Shown in pieces: positions 1 through 7,230 of a stretch of DNA of 10,152 nt. The notes under the pieces were generated by a model. The model searched no databases. It was given only the letters and a program-made list of their open reading frames with translations, and was not told the origin of the DNA. How positions within the stretch are numbered: the first letter of the stretch is position 1; the number at the start of each line of letters is the position of its first letter. The position numbers were made by a program, and so were the translations under genes. The DNA lies in contig JAFGGF010000217.1 in the NCBI GenBank assembly GCA_016930735.1, positions 1-10,152 on the forward strand, in the 5' to 3' direction. The DNA is from Prolixibacteraceae bacterium (GTDB lineage Bacteria > Bacteroidota > Bacteroidia > Bacteroidales > Prolixibacteraceae).

Positions 1-401
1 GAACTCCGACATATACTCACGATTTTGCTTTGAATGTAAAAGCATTGCTCGAAGGTGAACACTGGGGCCTTTACAATATGGTTTGCGGAGGCGAAACCAG
101 CAGGCTGGAAGTCACAAAAGAACTTCTGAAAATACTGAACCTCGAAAATGAAATTGAAATAATCCCGGTAAAGTCTGATTTTTTCAAAGACATTTATTTT
201 GCAGAACGACCTGATTGTGAAAGACTCGACAACCGCAAACTCCGGATCATGAACATGAACCTGATGAGGAACTGGAAAGTTGCGCTGAAAGAATACATAG
301 ATGAGTATTACCAGGGATACCTTGATGAAATGCCGGAGAAACGAAAAGTTAAGGTTGAACTGGAAAAAATGTTCCAGTATCTTTCAACCATCCTTTCATA
401 A
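1..401 (+). CDS. RmlD-like dTDP-4-dehydrorhamnose reductase family protein, C-terminal part (5' truncated)
   Basis: This is the C-terminal 132 codons of a short-chain dehydrogenase-type nucleotide-sugar enzyme; the reading frame enters from the left edge at position 3. Visible signatures are the opening P-T-Y-T stretch, a Y-N-M-V-C-G-G-E-T-S segment matching the 'G-x-Y-H-x-x-(N/G)-x-G-x-x-S' region of RmlD, and an E-R-P-D-C...L-D-N-R-K-L stretch followed by W-K-V-A-L-K-E-Y-I, the usual end of the RmlD substrate-binding domain. RmlD reduces dTDP-4-keto-rhamnose to dTDP-rhamnose in the cytoplasm. About 29 charged residues follow the usual family end. The Rossmann NAD(P) motif and catalytic Tyr-Lys lie outside the window, so another epimerase/reductase of the same fold is possible. 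The downstream glycosyltransferase belongs to a family that includes rhamnosyltransferases, which fits. The gene ends 12 bases before the next start, suggesting one operon. Confidence 0.82.
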   Translation, partial: TPTYTHDFALNVKALLEGEHWGLYNMVCGGETSRLEVTKELLKILNLENEIEIIPVKSDFFKDIYFAERPDCERLDNRKLRIMNMNLMRNWKVALKEYIDEYYQGYLDEMPEKRKVKVELEKMFQYLSTILS

Positions 402-413
402 TTTTCTGTCTGA

Positions 414-1508
414 ATGTATAAAAAAAGGATAAATATAGTCGGGACTCACGGTGTTCCTGCAAGATACGGAGGATTTGAAACTCTTGCCGATATGCTTTGC
501 AGGAATTTATCCGGCGAATATGAAATTACTGTCTACTGTAATTCAAATATTTATCCTAAAAAAATACGGAATTATTATGGTGCCAGGCTTATATATATTC
601 CTCTCAATGCAAGTGGATTTAAAGGAATTGTTTACGATGTAATTACATACTTCCATGCCCTGGCAAAAAGCGATATTATTCTCTATCTCAGCCCGGTAGG
701 CTCCGGTTTTGTGATTCCTTTTAAAAGGTTATTTAAAAAAACCAGGGTGATTGTAAACCATGGTGGATTAAATGAATGGGAACGCGAAAAGCTTAGTTCT
801 TTTAAGCAAAAATGGGCTAAATTCAACCACAGGATTGCTTCAAAGTATTGCGATCTTAATATTGCTGATAACCATATCTATAAAAAAAGCCTCAAGGAAA
901 ATTTTGATGCCGATTCGGTAGTGATTAAATACGGTGGTGACCATGTGAAAGCAGTAAAAAAGGAAAACACGGAATTTTTTTCAAAGTATCCTTTTATCAG
1001 TGGCAAATATGCCATCAGCGTTTCAAGGGCTCAAACCGACAATAATCTGCATGTCCTTCTGAAAGCGTTCGAAGATTTTGATGATTATAAACTGGTATTA
1101 GTTTCAAACTGGGAAGTATCGGTCTACGGAAAAGCCCTTAAAGAAAAGTATAAAGGACATCCCAACATGGTTTTACTTGATGCAATTTACAACCAGGATG
1201 AATTAAACTATCTGCGTTCAAATGCATATGTTTATATCCATTCACATTCTCGTTGCGGCACTGCACCATCACTTGTTGAAGCCATGTGCCTGAATATCCC
1301 GGTAATTTCATACGATGTGGAAACAAATCGGGAAACTACCGAAAACAATGCAATTTATTTTTCCGGTAATGAATCATTGGTCAAAATTTTAAAATCGTTG
1401 ACAGATGATGATTTAAAAATTAATAAGGCAAAACTTTTTGCCCTTGCAACGGAAAAATACAGCTGGAATACAATTTCTTCGGAATATAAAAAGCTCTTTG
1501 ATAATTGA
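414..1508 (+). CDS. DUF1972/GT4-type glycosyltransferase, possible rhamnosyltransferase
   Basis: The 364-residue protein has the GT-B two-domain layout. The N-terminal signature G-T-H-G-V-P-A-R-Y-G-G-F-E-T (residues 10-23) is the hallmark of the DUF1972 domain, which in streptococcal capsule enzymes (Cps2T/WchF type) precedes a GT4 domain and transfers rhamnose. The C-terminal donor-binding half carries I-S-V-S-R-A (201-206) and H-S-H-S-R-C-G-T-A-P-S-L-V-E-A-M (276-291), with Glu289 in the position of the conserved nucleotide-sugar-contacting glutamate. There is no signal peptide or membrane helix, so it should act at the inner face of the cytoplasmic membrane on a lipid-linked acceptor. The ATG at 414 lies 12 bases after the RmlD-like stop and directly before the conserved N-terminal strand, so the start is secure. 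Rhamnose as donor is inferred only from the family and the RmlD-like neighbour. Confidence 0.9.
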   Translation: MYKKRINIVGTHGVPARYGGFETLADMLCRNLSGEYEITVYCNSNIYPKKIRNYYGARLIYIPLNASGFKGIVYDVITYFHALAKSDIILYLSPVGSGFVIPFKRLFKKTRVIVNHGGLNEWEREKLSSFKQKWAKFNHRIASKYCDLNIADNHIYKKSLKENFDADSVVIKYGGDHVKAVKKENTEFFSKYPFISGKYAISVSRAQTDNNLHVLLKAFEDFDDYKLVLVSNWEVSVYGKALKEKYKGHPNMVLLDAIYNQDELNYLRSNAYVYIHSHSRCGTAPSLVEAMCLNIPVISYDVETNRETTENNAIYFSGNESLVKILKSLTDDDLKINKAKLFALATEKYSWNTISSEYKKLFDN

Positions 1509-1598
1509 ATTACATAAAAATTATAAACAAAGGTCAGGTTAAATCCAATATTATTCCTTTGTATTAATTATTACCCTGAAAACCTAAAATTAGCGATT

Positions 1599-3002
1599 AT
1601 GATTAAAGAACGAGAACCACTGCTTGAAAGGATGAGTGTATTTTTTCAGGTGATACTTACCCTGATCGTTCTGTATATTTCGGTCTGGAGTATCAAATTA
1701 GTAAACGGGCAATTGCCATTGCAGTTTAAGGATTACCTGATTGTATCCTATCTGATTGCCCCGTTATGGTACATTCTGCTTGAATTATTCGACCTCGGGG
1801 TTATGGCCCGTATTCAACGTTACAGGCAACTAATCCAGAAATATTTCGGAGTTATTGCAATTGGCTCAATACTTCTTTTTACTATCATTAAAGTCCTTGA
1901 ATTAGAGGTTATTTCCAAAACCGAACTGGTAGTATTTGCCATCTCTGATTTTATTGTTCTGTTTGCTCAGAAATCAATAGGCAGGACCATACTGAAATAT
2001 TTCAGGAGGAGAGGATATAATACCCGTATGACCCTGATAATAGCTGATGAAACATCAACAAAATTTATTGACCAGGTCATAGATTCGAACCAATGGGGCT
2101 ACCTTATCGGAGGAATTATTTCCGATTCACAGGAAATAAAGAAAAAATACGGTGAAAAATACAGTATTATTCCGGCAAAAGAAGACTTTGCCAATTTAAT
2201 TGATAATAAAGTGATTGATGAAGTATTCTTTTGTAAAAAACATTTCAAAACACGTGAATTAAATTATTACGTAAAAAAATGCCGGGAAGTCGGTGTAATA
2301 TTCCACCTGCAATCTGATGTACTTCGTTTTGACGGATTAAATCCGGGAATGTCAGTAATGAACCATCAGTTTTTCCTTTCATTCAGGAATACCCCCGAAA
2401 ACTACCTTGCATTGATGGTAAAACGCGGGATAGATTATCTGCTTGCCATATTTATTTTATTGGTTACATCTCCTGTTATGGCATTGATTACTTTGTTGAT
2501 TAAACTTGAAGATGGCGGTCCGGTTTTCTTTGTTCAGACCAGGGTAGGGAAAAACGGCAGGCATTTTAAATGTTTGAAATTCCGTACTATGGTTGAGAAT
2601 GCCGAAGATTTAAGGGAAGCATTACTTTGTCAGAATGAGCAGGATGGGCCAGTTTTTAAAATTAAAGATGATCCAAGGATTACAAAAATCGGAAAAATCC
2701 TGCGTAAAACTTCGCTCGATGAATTTCCACAGTTCCTGAATGTACTGATGGGCGATATGTCGATTGTCGGGCCAAGGCCGCCTATACCGTCCGAAGTAAA
2801 ACAATACAAAAGAAGTGTAAACCGAAGGCTTAGTATTAATCCGGGAATTACCTGTACATGGCAGGTATCGGGCCGGAATAAAATATCATTCGACAGGTGG
2901 ATGGAAATGGATATGGAATACATCGACAACTGGTCGTTAAAACTTGATTTTATAATCATGTTTAAAACATTTAAAGTTATCTTTTCGGGAAATGGGCAAT
3001 AA
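1599..3002 (+). CDS. Polyprenyl-phosphate sugar phosphotransferase (WbaP/WcaJ-type initiating enzyme)
   Basis: The 467-residue membrane protein transfers a sugar-1-phosphate from a nucleotide sugar to undecaprenyl phosphate, the first step of repeat-unit assembly. Hydrophobic segments near residues 12-32, 46-63, 83-100 and 108-125 form the N-terminal membrane block. A soluble Rossmann-like region (about 135-240) follows, then a membrane segment at 277-300 leading into the bacterial sugar transferase domain. That domain shows K-F-R-T-M (327-331), D-D-P-R-I-T-K-I-G (357-365), T-S-L-D-E-F-P-Q (371-378) with the catalytic Asp374-Glu375 pair, G-D-M-S-I-V-G-P-R-P-P (385-395) and P-G-I-T-C-T-W-Q-V-S-G-R-N (415-427). 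All the expected motifs are intact and the length is normal for the family. The first sugar is often glucose or galactose, but sequence alone does not settle it. A 90-base gap precedes it, the second longest in the window. Confidence 0.95.
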   Translation: MIKEREPLLERMSVFFQVILTLIVLYISVWSIKLVNGQLPLQFKDYLIVSYLIAPLWYILLELFDLGVMARIQRYRQLIQKYFGVIAIGSILLFTIIKVLELEVISKTELVVFAISDFIVLFAQKSIGRTILKYFRRRGYNTRMTLIIADETSTKFIDQVIDSNQWGYLIGGIISDSQEIKKKYGEKYSIIPAKEDFANLIDNKVIDEVFFCKKHFKTRELNYYVKKCREVGVIFHLQSDVLRFDGLNPGMSVMNHQFFLSFRNTPENYLALMVKRGIDYLLAIFILLVTSPVMALITLLIKLEDGGPVFFVQTRVGKNGRHFKCLKFRTMVENAEDLREALLCQNEQDGPVFKIKDDPRITKIGKILRKTSLDEFPQFLNVLMGDMSIVGPRPPIPSEVKQYKRSVNRRLSINPGITCTWQVSGRNKISFDRWMEMDMEYIDNWSLKLDFIIMFKTFKVIFSGNGQ

Positions 3003-3939
3003 AAATTATTACCCAAACCGTAATATTATGAAAGACAGTATTAATAACCTTTGCAGGAAAATTGCTTTTGTTTTAATCAGGGTATCAGGAATACCGTTTC
3101 TTTTCCGTAACCTGATTCAGAAAAACAAAGTGACAATTCTGCTGTTTCACGATATATCGGTTCAAACAGCCGATAAAACATTCAGGTACCTGTCGAAGAA
3201 ATATAATTTTATCAGTCTCCAGTATTTTTTAAACGCAGTAAAAAACACTGTTGATTATCCGTTACCAAAGAAAGCTTTAATAATAACATTCGATGATGGT
3301 TTTAAACAGAATTATGAGCTAAAAGAAATTTTCAAAAAATATAAAATTCCGGTTACAATTTTTATTTGTGCCTGGCTTGTAAATACCAAGCGCCATTTTT
3401 GGTTTGAAAGAAATACAAGCAATTATTCCCTGGAAGAACTAAAAAAGATGAGTAACAGCAAAAGGCTCAAAATTCTTGAAAAAGCAGGATTCAACCCTCT
3501 AAAAGAATATAATTCAACTCAGGTATTATCAAAAACACAAATCGAAAATATGAAGGACATTGTGGATTTTCAATCACATACACTTACACATCCATGTTTG
3601 CCAAATTGTAGTGATTCAGTTGCAATGAAAGAAATTTTTGAATCAAAGCTACTTCTGGAACAAAGATACAACCTGAAAATAAATGCATTGGCTTACCCGA
3701 ATGGTGATTATTCTGAAAGGGATATCCAGTTTGCAAAAGAAAGTGGTTACACCTGCGGGCTAACAGTTGATTATGGATTTAACAATATTAATACTGACTT
3801 GTTTTTACTTAAAAGGCTTTGTGTAAACGATACCGATAATATGAATGAATTAATTGTAAAAGCAAGTGGTTTCTGGGATTTTGTAAAAACCCGGAATGGA
3901 AGAAATCAAAATTCAGATTATAATTATATCGAAAATTAA
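2992..3939 (+). CDS. CE4-type polysaccharide deacetylase
   Basis: The protein is 315 residues from the ATG at 2992, which overlaps the upstream gene by 11 bases. An in-frame ATG at 3028 would give 303 residues and no overlap; conserved sequence begins only around residue 45, so the start is undecided. CE4 (NodB-homology) motifs are present: T-F-D-D-G (99-103) with base Asp101 and metal ligand Asp102, S-H-T-L-T-H-P (195-201) with His196 and His200 completing the Asp-His-His metal site, and A-Y-P-N-G (234-238). It would remove N- or O-acetyl groups from a sugar of the polymer or its lipid-linked precursor. The N-terminus is only moderately hydrophobic and has no clear signal peptide, so cytoplasmic or membrane-peripheral action is more likely than secretion. 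By eye this gene is more AT-rich than the ligase and kinase genes. It is followed by a 105-base gap. Confidence 0.9.
   Translation: MGNKNYYPNRNIMKDSINNLCRKIAFVLIRVSGIPFLFRNLIQKNKVTILLFHDISVQTADKTFRYLSKKYNFISLQYFLNAVKNTVDYPLPKKALIITFDDGFKQNYELKEIFKKYKIPVTIFICAWLVNTKRHFWFERNTSNYSLEELKKMSNSKRLKILEKAGFNPLKEYNSTQVLSKTQIENMKDIVDFQSHTLTHPCLPNCSDSVAMKEIFESKLLLEQRYNLKINALAYPNGDYSERDIQFAKESGYTCGLTVDYGFNNINTDLFLLKRLCVNDTDNMNELIVKASGFWDFVKTRNGRNQNSDYNYIEN
2994..3014 (+). repeat. Imperfect inverted repeat across the phosphotransferase stop codon
   Basis: Arms GGGCAATAA (2994-3002) and TTATTACCC (3006-3014) are complementary at eight of nine positions, with one C/A mismatch and a three-base AAA loop. The left arm contains the stop codon of the phosphotransferase gene and overlaps the last base of the possible ATG (2992-2994) of the deacetylase gene. 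No T-run follows, so it does not look like a rho-independent terminator. It could influence start choice between 2992 and 3028 or RNA stability, or it may be chance in AT-rich DNA. Confidence 0.45.
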
Positions 3940-4044
3940 TTGAATTGCTAACTTAAATAAAAATATATATTTTAACCTTTCTTTATAACTATTAACCACC
4001 TTGAAAACAGTTTAAAGATTGCTTTCAGAAAGAATAGAATTACA

Positions 4045-4836
4045 ATGAAAAGAATAAACTTTATTATATCGGTTTTTATCCTGGCAACACTGTTTTCGTC
4101 TTGCAGGTTGTCAAGAGACCTTGCGTATTTTCAGGATATTGAACAGGAACAATCATTGTTTGGAGTACCGGAAAAGGTTCCAGAATACCGTATTCGCCCT
4201 CTCGATAACCTGTATGTCAGTATTTTGACTCAGGATCCTGAAGTTAACCAGCTTTACAATCCCAGTCAGGGAGCTGATAATTATTTCTCGGGAACCCAGC
4301 AAATGTCGGCAGGATTGCCTTCTCAATATATTAACGGTTACCAGGTTGAACCCGATGGAAGTATTACTTTTTCAATCCTGGGAACAATTCCTGTTGCCGG
4401 ACTTACTTTGATTGAAGCACAAAACCGGATAAAAAGCAAAGCACTTGAATTCCTTGAAGACCCAATGGTTAAAGTTAAAATATTAAGTTTCAAAGTAAAT
4501 GTAACCGGTGAGGTCAGGAATCCGGGCTTATTTTATAATTACCAGGGAAAACTTACCGTATTGGATGCTATCAGCATGGCCAATGGTATTACCGATTATG
4601 CAAAAGTTAATAAAGTACACGTTATCAGGCAGGAAAAATTCAGTACAAAAACATACAACCTTGATCTGACAAGCAAAAAAGTATTTGAATCAGAAGCATT
4701 CTACCTTCAGCCCGACGACCTGGTTTATGTCCCGCCTGGCAAATTTAAAAATACAGGTATGAATTCACAGAATTTATCAGTTACCTTATCGGCCCTATCA
4801 ACAGTGCTGATTGCTATCAGTTATTTTTTACGTTAA
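4045..4836 (+). CDS. wza: Wza-like polysaccharide export lipoprotein (outer membrane)
   Basis: The 263-residue secreted protein belongs to the outer-membrane polysaccharide export family, which forms the translocation channel with the Wzc-type inner-membrane partner. Residues 1-19 form a lipoprotein signal peptide (K-R, hydrophobic core) ending in the lipobox L-F-S-S-C, with Cys20 as the lipidated residue. The Poly_export domain spans about 46-146, including Y-R-I-R-P-L-D-N-L (48-56) and V-E-P-D-G-S-I-T-F (101-109). An SLBB domain follows from about 150, with V-T-G-E-V-R-N-P-G (153-161) and Q-P-D-D-L-V-Y-V-P-P (222-231). A hydrophobic stretch at 246-262 ends the protein and may be its membrane anchor, in place of the amphipathic helix of E. 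coli Wza. The protein is shorter than E. coli Wza, with one evident SLBB domain. It is transcribed with the kinase gene: its stop is 21 bases before the kinase ATG. Confidence 0.95.
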   Translation: MKRINFIISVFILATLFSSCRLSRDLAYFQDIEQEQSLFGVPEKVPEYRIRPLDNLYVSILTQDPEVNQLYNPSQGADNYFSGTQQMSAGLPSQYINGYQVEPDGSITFSILGTIPVAGLTLIEAQNRIKSKALEFLEDPMVKVKILSFKVNVTGEVRNPGLFYNYQGKLTVLDAISMANGITDYAKVNKVHVIRQEKFSTKTYNLDLTSKKVFESEAFYLQPDDLVYVPPGKFKNTGMNSQNLSVTLSALSTVLIAISYFLR

Positions 4837-4857
4837 TTGAAAAACAATCTGAACACC

Positions 4858-7203
4858 ATGGAAAAAATAGAAGAATTAATCAATACGATCGAAAACCAGG
4901 AGAAGGATAAAACCCGGAACGACTATTTCAGGTATTTCCGAAACTGGCACTGGTTTGTAATTTCGGTTTTTGCAGCCCTTGCCGTTGCATTGATCCTCTA
5001 TAAATCAACTCCTGAAACTTACAAGGTTCAAAGCCGGTTGATCATTTTCGCTGAAGAAAATAAAATCAGTGAAGAATTATCATTCAACGAGCCCCGCTAT
5101 AACGAAAGGTCTAATATCAGCGATGAAGTTGGAATCCTGAGTTCATATTCAGTATTTCGTAAGGCCATTGAAAACCTAAACTGGAAAACAAGCTGGTATA
5201 AAAGCAGTTTCTTTTCAAAAACCGAGTTATATAATGCGCCTTTTGATGTAATTACCCAGGAAGATGCAGTGAATTTAGCAGGGATTCCTCTTAAAATTAC
5301 CATTCTTAACGACCAGGAATATTTGGTTGCTGTTAACAGCAAAGCAAATATTAATGGTGTTAATCAAAAAATCAGTTTTAAAGAAAAAGCATCCTTTAAC
5401 AAACCGTTTAAAAATGATTATTTCCATTTTTCTCTTAGTAACAGGAGTGGAGTTACAAGTGAAAATTTTTCTTTTGTATTTAACGATGAAAGTTTCCTGA
5501 CATCGGTTTATCAAAAGAAAGTTGAAATTACTGCCAATCCAAGAGAATCGGAGCTTGTAATAGTAGAATCACAAGGTGAGGTTCCGCAAAAGGAAGCCGA
5601 TTTCCTGAATGAACTGAACAAGGTTTTTATTGAATTCGATATGGATAAAAGAAACCGTACTTCAGAAAATTCAGTGCAGTTCATCGATGAGCAAACCAAA
5701 GAGATTAAAGCTACTCTGACAAAATCGGAAGAAGAAATAAACAATTACAGGAAAACTCATGGATTAATGAATCTGGGGCAGGAAGCCAATGTAATTTACA
5801 CTACATTAGGCGACATTGAAAGCGAAAAATTCGATACAGAACAAAAACTTGAATACTATCAGAACCTGAAAAATATTATCGGTGACCCGGAAAAAATAAG
5901 CCAGTTAAGCCCTCCCGGATTTTTACAGGAACAAGGCAACGGATTAAATGAAATGCTTGCCGATTTAAAAGACCTGTACAACCGCCGTGAAGTACTTGCT
6001 TTAAGCGTAAAAGAAAAAAGCCCTGATTTTGTCCGCCTGCAGAATGAAATAGAAATTACCCGTTCGGGTATTGAAGAAAGCATCGGTAATTTAATTCTGA
6101 ACACCCAACGCGAAAAACAAAATATAGATGCTCGTTATCGGAATGTACAATCAAGGCTTTCGAGGTTGCCTGAAAGTGAAAAAAACCTGATAAGTATGCA
6201 ACGTGATTACGATGTTAATAATGACCTTTACAATTTCCTGTTACAGAAAAAAGCAGAAGCTTCCATCACCCGGGCTTCTATAGCACCACAGGCTAAAATT
6301 ATAGACCCGGCCCAAAGTGCATACGCCGAAAAATTAGGTCCGAAAATTATTATTTTCATTTTCGGAGGCTTATTCCTGGGTATTCTGATCCCATTCCTTT
6401 TCATTACAATTTCCGGATTTTTTAATAATAAAATTGAATCGGTTAATGAAATCGAAAATGCCTCCGGAATTCCTGTCCTTGATGAAATAATCCACCACAA
6501 ATACAAACATCCTCTGCCTGTTTTCAGCCATCCCCGTTCGGGTATAACTGAATCATTCAGGAACCTGAAAGTAAAAGTCCTGAATAAAATTCCGGAGCCC
6601 GGTCAAAAAGTGATCTCTGTAAACTCCATGGATTCAGGTGAAGGAAAATCATTTATTTCAGCAAATTTGGCTGCAGCTCTTTCATTGGGAAATAAAAAAG
6701 TATTACTGGTTGGAACCGATTTAAGAAACCCAAGCCTGCATAAAACTTTCGAAATACATGATGGCAAAGGACTTGGCTCATATTTAAATAATGAAGCAGA
6801 ATTCGATGAGATTATCAATCCTGCTTCTTCGGAAAACCTGTTTTTTGCCAGGTCAGGTGAAGTTCCTGAAAATCCTTCAGAATTATTGGAAAGTAACAGG
6901 TTTGAAGAATTCATCAACACTGCCAGAGATCGATTTGATTATATAGTTCTTGATAATGCGCCTTTAAAACTTGTTCCTGATGCAAACTGGACAAGCCGTT
7001 TTTCAGACATAAAACTGTTTACCCTCCGGTTGAATTACAGCCGTAAAAATGAGGTATATAATATCAATAAACATGTGTCACTAACCAACCTGAAGAATTC
7101 GTTTATTGTTGTAAATGATACTCCTATGCAGGCTTATGGTTACGGTAGCAGGTACTGGAAAAGGGGGTATGGGAAATACAATAAAAAAATGCGGATCGCT
7201 TAA
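4858..7203 (+). CDS. wzc: Wzc-type fused chain-length determinant and tyrosine autokinase
   Basis: The ATG at 4858 gives 781 residues; an in-frame TTG at 4837, abutting the upstream stop, would add seven, but ATG is preferred. This inner-membrane BY-kinase controls polymer length and works with the Wza-like protein. Order: membrane helix 1 (about 33-48), Wzz-type periplasmic region, a long helical/coiled-coil stretch (about 265-460), a GNVR-like segment (437-487), membrane helix 2 (about 497-519), and a cytoplasmic kinase domain from about 555. Walker A is N-S-M-D-S-G-E-G-K-S (589-598, Lys597). Walker A' reads L-L-V-G-T-D-L-R-N-P (616-625), with Gly619 where the first Asp is usual and Asp621 kept. 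Walker B reads I-V-L-D-N-A-P (696-702, Asp699) instead of the common D-T-P-P or D-T-A-P. The C-terminus has a tyrosine cluster (Tyr760, 762, 766, 771, 774), the expected autophosphorylation tail. Confidence 0.94.
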   Translation: MEKIEELINTIENQEKDKTRNDYFRYFRNWHWFVISVFAALAVALILYKSTPETYKVQSRLIIFAEENKISEELSFNEPRYNERSNISDEVGILSSYSVFRKAIENLNWKTSWYKSSFFSKTELYNAPFDVITQEDAVNLAGIPLKITILNDQEYLVAVNSKANINGVNQKISFKEKASFNKPFKNDYFHFSLSNRSGVTSENFSFVFNDESFLTSVYQKKVEITANPRESELVIVESQGEVPQKEADFLNELNKVFIEFDMDKRNRTSENSVQFIDEQTKEIKATLTKSEEEINNYRKTHGLMNLGQEANVIYTTLGDIESEKFDTEQKLEYYQNLKNIIGDPEKISQLSPPGFLQEQGNGLNEMLADLKDLYNRREVLALSVKEKSPDFVRLQNEIEITRSGIEESIGNLILNTQREKQNIDARYRNVQSRLSRLPESEKNLISMQRDYDVNNDLYNFLLQKKAEASITRASIAPQAKIIDPAQSAYAEKLGPKIIIFIFGGLFLGILIPFLFITISGFFNNKIESVNEIENASGIPVLDEIIHHKYKHPLPVFSHPRSGITESFRNLKVKVLNKIPEPGQKVISVNSMDSGEGKSFISANLAAALSLGNKKVLLVGTDLRNPSLHKTFEIHDGKGLGSYLNNEAEFDEIINPASSENLFFARSGEVPENPSELLESNRFEEFINTARDRFDYIVLDNAPLKLVPDANWTSRFSDIKLFTLRLNYSRKNEVYNINKHVSLTNLKNSFIVVNDTPMQAYGYGSRYWKRGYGKYNKKMRIA

Positions 7204-7230
7204 ATTCTTTTTACAATAAATTCTGAAAAT

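Noticed and set aside
451..642. Short alternative-frame + strand reading frame inside the glycosyltransferase gene
   Set aside because: It overlaps the conserved DUF1972 region, has no family signature and no sign of its own translation start.
1554..1561. TTCCTTTG, one base off the Bacteroidota -7 promoter consensus TAnnTTTG, upstream of the phosphotransferase gene
   Set aside because: No TTG-type -33 element lies at the right distance upstream, so the match is too weak to call a promoter.
2630..3016. Open frame on the - strand opposite the end of the phosphotransferase gene
   Set aside because: It lies fully antisense to a strongly conserved catalytic domain and its translation shows no recognisable motif; it is a shadow of the codon use on the + strand.
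3960..3973. Perfect 14-base palindrome AAAATATATATTTT in the gap before the Wza-like gene
   Set aside because: Pure A/T repeats of this sort arise often in DNA this AT-rich. There is no GC stem for a terminator and no second copy to suggest an operator.
3940..4044. Possible promoter in the longest gap of the window, ahead of the Wza-like gene
   Set aside because: The gap contains no TTTG at all, so no Bacteroidota -7 box can be identified. It may still hold a promoter of another type, but nothing visible supports one.
4837..4857. TTG start for the kinase directly abutting the Wza-like stop codon
   Set aside because: The ATG 21 bases later is the more common start type and leads straight into the charged N-terminus typical of the family; the seven extra residues carry no motif.
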